From: Isoetes taiwanensis
Lineage: Eukaryota; Streptophyta; Lycopodiopsida; Isoetales; Isoetaceae
Reading direction: 5' to 3'
NCBI GenBank assembly: GCA_021234155.1
Contig: JAJEKV010000033.1
Span: 5,880,635-5,944,634 of the forward strand
Length of the DNA stretch: 64,000 bases
Part shown: in pieces, positions 60,152 through 64,000 of the stretch
Layout of the letters: every line of letters starts with the position of its first letter
How positions within the stretch are numbered: the stretch's first letter is position 1
Program-made: the position numbers and the translations under genes
The notes under the pieces: model-generated
Database searches by the model: none
The model's input: the letters and a program-made list of their open reading frames with translations, nothing else
What the model was told of the DNA's origin: nothing

Positions 60152-63100
60152 AGATTTTATCTTGGAATTTAAGAGGGATCAAAGGTCCCCTAAAGAGAAG
60201 GAGGGCTATTTCACAGATTAGGGAATACAAGGCAGATATTATTATGCTGCAAGAACTGAGACTTCCCAATTTTCAATGCTCAAACCTGGTTTCTATTTAG
60301 ATTGAGGCTACAAATACTTTGGGGGACTTTGTATGATTTGGAGAAATCTTAATCATTCTACTCTGTATAACATCCTTGTAAAAGATGGCAAGCAATGATT
60401 TTTAATTACTCAAATTCTTACTTTGAAGTTGTGAACATCTATGCCCCAACCAATTCGAGAGCTTGTATTGATTTTAAATCTAACAATAATTTCAGTATGT
60501 CTGTCAAGGAGAGGGAAAATTGGGAAATCCTGTTGGACTCACACTTGTTCAGTTACATCCCTTCTTCTCTTCGCCAAATATACATGGTCAAACAACCAAG
60601 ATGGCCACTCCAGAGTTTATTGTGCCTTGGATAGGTTTTATGTTAAAAAATCTGATCTGCCTTTCTGGGACAATTGTGTTGTTTCGAGTGATGAAAGCAC
60701 CTCAATTTCAGATCATCAACCACAGTTCCTTCAGACCAAGCATTCTTTAGGCATCAAGAGACAAGGTAATATTCCTTTTAAACTAAATTGCTCCATTTTG
60801 AGCAATGAAAAGTTAATCTGTGTTGAATTTAGTGTGTTCTATAGCAACCTCAGAGTTTATGATAATCATTCTATGAAAGCTTTCTACTCTAATATAAAGG
60901 CTGCTAAATCATGGATCAAAAAATGGTCCAAAACTCTGAATGATCAAAAGAGAGATACAAAAAACAAGCTTTTGATTGCCATGAAGGAAGTCAGATCTAA
61001 ATTGCAGACTGACCCTTTAAATTCTACCTTGCAGTTAATTGAGGATGATCTAGAACATGATATTAAGGATATTGGGGAATATGAAGCCAAAGGGGCTGCC
61101 ATGAAAAGCAAAATTAAATTCCATAATTGCATGGATAACTGCAATTCAAAATTCTTTTTTAGAATTGCCAAGAATAGGCTGCTTACAAAACAGATCTCTT
61201 GCATTCAAGATGATAATGGCAATATTCTCAATGATCCAAAAGGCATCACTGATGATTTATTCTCAAAGTATTCCTCTATATTCTCTAATCAGCAAAATGT
61301 CAATTGGCATAATGCTGAGGCAAAGGGATTCGTGGATATTTTAAACTCTCTGCCTAATAATATTGTTGACCCTTTAAGTGATCAGATTTTAAGAATGCCT
61401 TCAGAAGAGGAGATCAAGCAAATTCTAAATAGCCTGGCTAAAGGAAAGAGTCCAGGCCCTGATGGCCTACCCCCAAAATTTTACATTAAATTTTGGGATA
61501 TTATTAAGCATGATCTGGTTCATATGATTAATGGCTTTTGGTTCTCCAACCATCTGCACCCTGCCTTGTCCTCTAAATTTATCTCTCTTATTCCTAAAAT
61601 TGATAATCCCGAGACTTTTAGTGATTGGAGGCCTATATCTTTGACCAATACAACTTATAAGATCTGTGCAAAAATCATAGCCAATAGAATCAAAGGTTTT
61701 CTCCAAAAAAATATAAGCTTGCACCAATCAGCTTTCTTATCTAACAGGTATATTCTTGACAACTATATAGCAGCTATGGAGGGCATGCATTGGGCTAGAA
61801 TTTCAAATCAAAATTGTGTCCTATTGAAGCTTGACTTTTCTAAGGCCTTTGATACTGTGAGATGGGACTTTCTAATTCTTGCCCTGCAAAAAATTGGCCT
61901 TCCTACCAAATTAATAGATCTGATCATGGGGCTCAACTTAAGATCTCAGTCATCAATTTTAATTAATGGCTCTCCAAGCGCATTCTTTTCTCTTAACAAA
62001 GGTGTTAGGCAGGGCTGTCCTCTAGCCCCCTACCTATTTATTATTGTAGCTGAAATGCTAACAAGGGTAATTCAGCACTATCAGCAGGCTGGAAATATTG
62101 AAGGATTATGGTTTCCTGGTAATGTAAACCAATTATCTTTAATGCAATATGTAGATGATTCCTTTAGCTTCTTGAAGAATGAGATTAATAACATTGAATT
62201 CTTCCTGAATACCATTAAGGGATTTAGTGCTGCTTCTGGGATCTACCTCAATCAGCAAAAATGCATCATCCTTGGAGAGTCAAATCGACCTGATATCTTT
62301 GGTATTAAATGTTTTAACTTTAGTCATCCTACTACTCTCCTTGGTATGCCCCTCTCTTTGGATACATCTGTTAAGAATCTATGGTCCCCCATTGTCTCCA
62401 AGATTAGGAGAAAGCTCAATAACTATGGCAATTGTCTTTCTTTAGCTGGAAGAACAATCATTGCTAACTCTGTTCTTTCTAGTTCTCATATATATTTTTC
62501 TTCTGCTCTTCTGGCTCCAAAATGTATCTATCAGCAGATTGAGAAAATAGTAAGGAACTATATTTGGGGCAAAAATCACATGGTTAATTGGAATTATGTT
62601 ACTCAGAAAAAAAATAAAGGAGGGCTTGGCTGTAAAAATTTGCTTCTTCAAGGTTATGCTTTAGCAGAAAAATATGTCTGGAAGACTTTGTATAATCAGG
62701 GCAATCCAGCTACTTCCTTTATCAAGTATTGGCTTCAAAACAGTACATTTGAAGGGCACCCCTCAGTCAATCATCATCTGCCTCATTCTGCCTTCTTTGA
62801 GCTCAAACCTGGCCCCAACACCTCTCCTTTAATGAGAAATTTAATTATCTCATGGAACAAGGTCTCTAAAGCCTACTGTCATGATCCAATCCTAATCTGG
62901 CTTCTCGAGACCAAAGATCTTTAGCTCTAAAACATCCCAGAATTTATAGAAAATGGTTGCAAAAAGGTATTTCTTGTTTAGGGGATATATGGCAGGATAA
63001 CAAATGGATCTCCTGGACTAGACTTAAAACCAAAATTGGTGATTATTGGTCTTGTGGAGGTAAGAAAATATACAAAGTCTCCAACATCTATGCCTATCTA

Positions 63101-63733
63101 ACTCGAGACTTTCCCAAATCTAAAGCTGCAAAGTATTGGAATATTAATTCTGATGTTGAATCTGTGCTATTTAAAAATATTTGGAGAAATTACTGCCAGC
63201 CAAAGATTACTTTTTTCACTCGGCTTTTAGCTAATAAAAGTATCCCATGTTTGGAACTTGTTCACAGAATTTATTCAAGCCCAGATCATGTTATTTCACA
63301 ACTTTGTCCTCTTGGTTGTAATTCCACTGAAAGTGTCCAGCACTTTTTTACATGTCAAAAAATTGATATTCTTTGGGTTTGGATTTTAAGCAATTTTGGC
63401 ATTTCTAAGCCCAGGAGTATAATTGATTTCATTTCCAATAATGAGCCTTTCAGAAATTCAGTCTGTTATATTATTTTATGGAATATTTGGAAACATAGAA
63501 ACAGGTGCCTCCATGGTGGTCATCAAATTTCTATTGCTTGGATTAAATTTCAAATTATCTATGACATTGAAATGATGGCCACAGCTCACAAAAACAAATA
63601 TGCTGAAAAATATGACAACAAGTGGAATTTGCTTGGAAATTTTGTTGGTCCTTTTAATAGGTTTAAACTTCATTGTCATGATCTTGGTTCTAATTCTAAT
63701 GCTTCTTTTGCTAGAGTACCTCTGGAATTGTAA
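60148..63733 (+). pseudogene. LINE 3 ORF2 (endonuclease, RT, zinc finger), broken
   Basis: The endonuclease starts at 60148 (LSWNLRGIKGPLKRRRA) but stops near 60298. Compared with LINE 1, about 35 residues holding the GDFN block are missing between VVNIYAPTN and the following segment, so the nuclease is dead. The main frame 60441-62924 covers the end of the endonuclease (SISDHQPQFL) and RT: KSPGPDGLPPKFY, GVRQGCPLAPYLF, and YVDD at 62149-62160 where LINE 1 has YADD. After a frame change at about 62925-62957 the C-terminal frame 62957-63733 carries LCPLGCNSTESVQHFFTC and NIWKHRNRC. Confidence 0.88.
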
Positions 63734-63775
63734 ATTCAAGCTTGACCTTCAGTATGAAGGGCAGAAGAGGACATA

Positions 63776-64000
63776 ATGACAAAATTGGAAAACAGCAGGG
63801 TTGATACATTTCAGTTTAATCACGACTACAGTTTCTGGACTGGCACAGTGAAAGGGCAATTAATGGACATGCTGAGTGAAGTTCCAGCAAAGAAAATTCA
63901 ATGGGCGGAAGAATTCTGTAAAGGCACTCATTTAATGACAACACTATTCTGGTTCATACACAGATATGGCAGGGAGATGACTGATTCCCAATTTGAACTC
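63776..64000 (+). CDS. Small ORF downstream of LINE 3 ORF2 (possible ORF3, open at window end)
   Basis: 75 codons from ATG 63776 with no stop before the window ends; it starts 43 bp after the ORF2 stop. It reads SFWTGTVKGQLMDML, a charged middle, then LFWFIHRYGREMTDSQFEL. Position, length and the Trp-then-hydrophobic-then-acidic-Leu layout echo 15137-14895 in LINE 1, with weak identity. No known domain is recognised. It could instead be an exon of a host gene next to a truncated LINE. Confidence 0.4.
   Translation, partial: MTKLENSRVDTFQFNHDYSFWTGTVKGQLMDMLSEVPAKKIQWAEEFCKGTHLMTTLFWFIHRYGREMTDSQFEL

Larger units (their letters stand above)
57180..64000 (+). mobile_element. Decayed L1-type LINE, right edge outside window (LINE 3)
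   Basis: Plus-strand relative of LINE 1 with a longer ORF1, an ORF2 with several breaks and a small downstream frame at the window end. No poly-A has been reached, so the 3' end lies beyond 64000. The 5' limit is approximate. Confidence 0.82.

Overview
This is nuclear DNA of a land plant: spliced genes with GT-AG introns, a plant-type PP2A catalytic subunit gene, a plant GH17/X8 beta-1,3-glucanase gene and a dense load of plant retrotransposons. A broken TPR gene that most resembles a sperm-flagellum protein (CFAP70-like), together with non-L1 LINEs next to L1-type LINEs, points to a lineage with motile sperm, most likely a fern. A particular genus (for example Ceratopteris) is only a guess. 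Genes are sparse: two intact host genes occupy about 5 kb of 64 kb.

Layout. 1-1.35 kb: non-coding DNA with small repeats and a fold-back. 1.35-3.2 kb: two-exon GH17 glucanase whose 3' end is duplicated in tandem. 4.7-7.5 kb: scrambled Ty3/gypsy remnant on the minus strand, with pol domains in the order integrase, RT, RNase H, integrase. 7.6-13.3 kb: a second gypsy-type unit (two LTR-like direct repeats and a gag fragment) that surrounds a 1.1-kb dispersed repeat and a degenerate, intron-containing hAT transposase gene. 13.4-20.0 kb: an L1 fragment, a GC-rich repeat patch and a nearly intact minus-strand L1-type LINE (ORF1, ORF2, a small third ORF and a poly-A end). 20-25.5 kb: CT-rich repeats and an 850-bp insertion with a TCTA-repeat tail, flanked by a 40-bp direct repeat. 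26.0-27.1 kb: second copy of the 1.1-kb repeat. 27.3-32.6 kb: complete Ty1/copia element with about 2% diverged LTRs and a broken gag-pol. 34.8-35.1 kb: two adjacent fold-back elements. 35.6-38.8 kb: intact 12-exon PP2A catalytic subunit gene. 39.5-42 kb: a hairpin repeat, an inverted fragment of the PP2A gene, a gag-like remnant and a perfect (CCCAT)27 array. 44.4-47.95 kb: decayed non-L1 LINE with a TTCC tail. 48.7 kb: PPR fragment. 49.3-51.55 kb: non-autonomous LTR element. 51.6-53.5 kb: large CT/CCCT microsatellites, a minisatellite and a long fold-back. 54.8-56.1 kb: CFAP70-like TPR pseudogene. 57.2 kb to the window end: a second, more decayed L1-type LINE on the plus strand.

The two host genes are functionally unrelated (cell-wall or callose glucan turnover; Ser/Thr dephosphorylation). 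The most notable arrangement is the inverted genomic copy of PP2A exon 4, intron 4 and exon 5 about 1.1 kb past the PP2A stop codon: read-through RNA could fold into a roughly 150-bp hairpin matching PP2A. Second is a small ORF just downstream of ORF2 in both L1-type LINEs, which may be a family-specific ORF3. All statements come from reading the sequence; no search was run.
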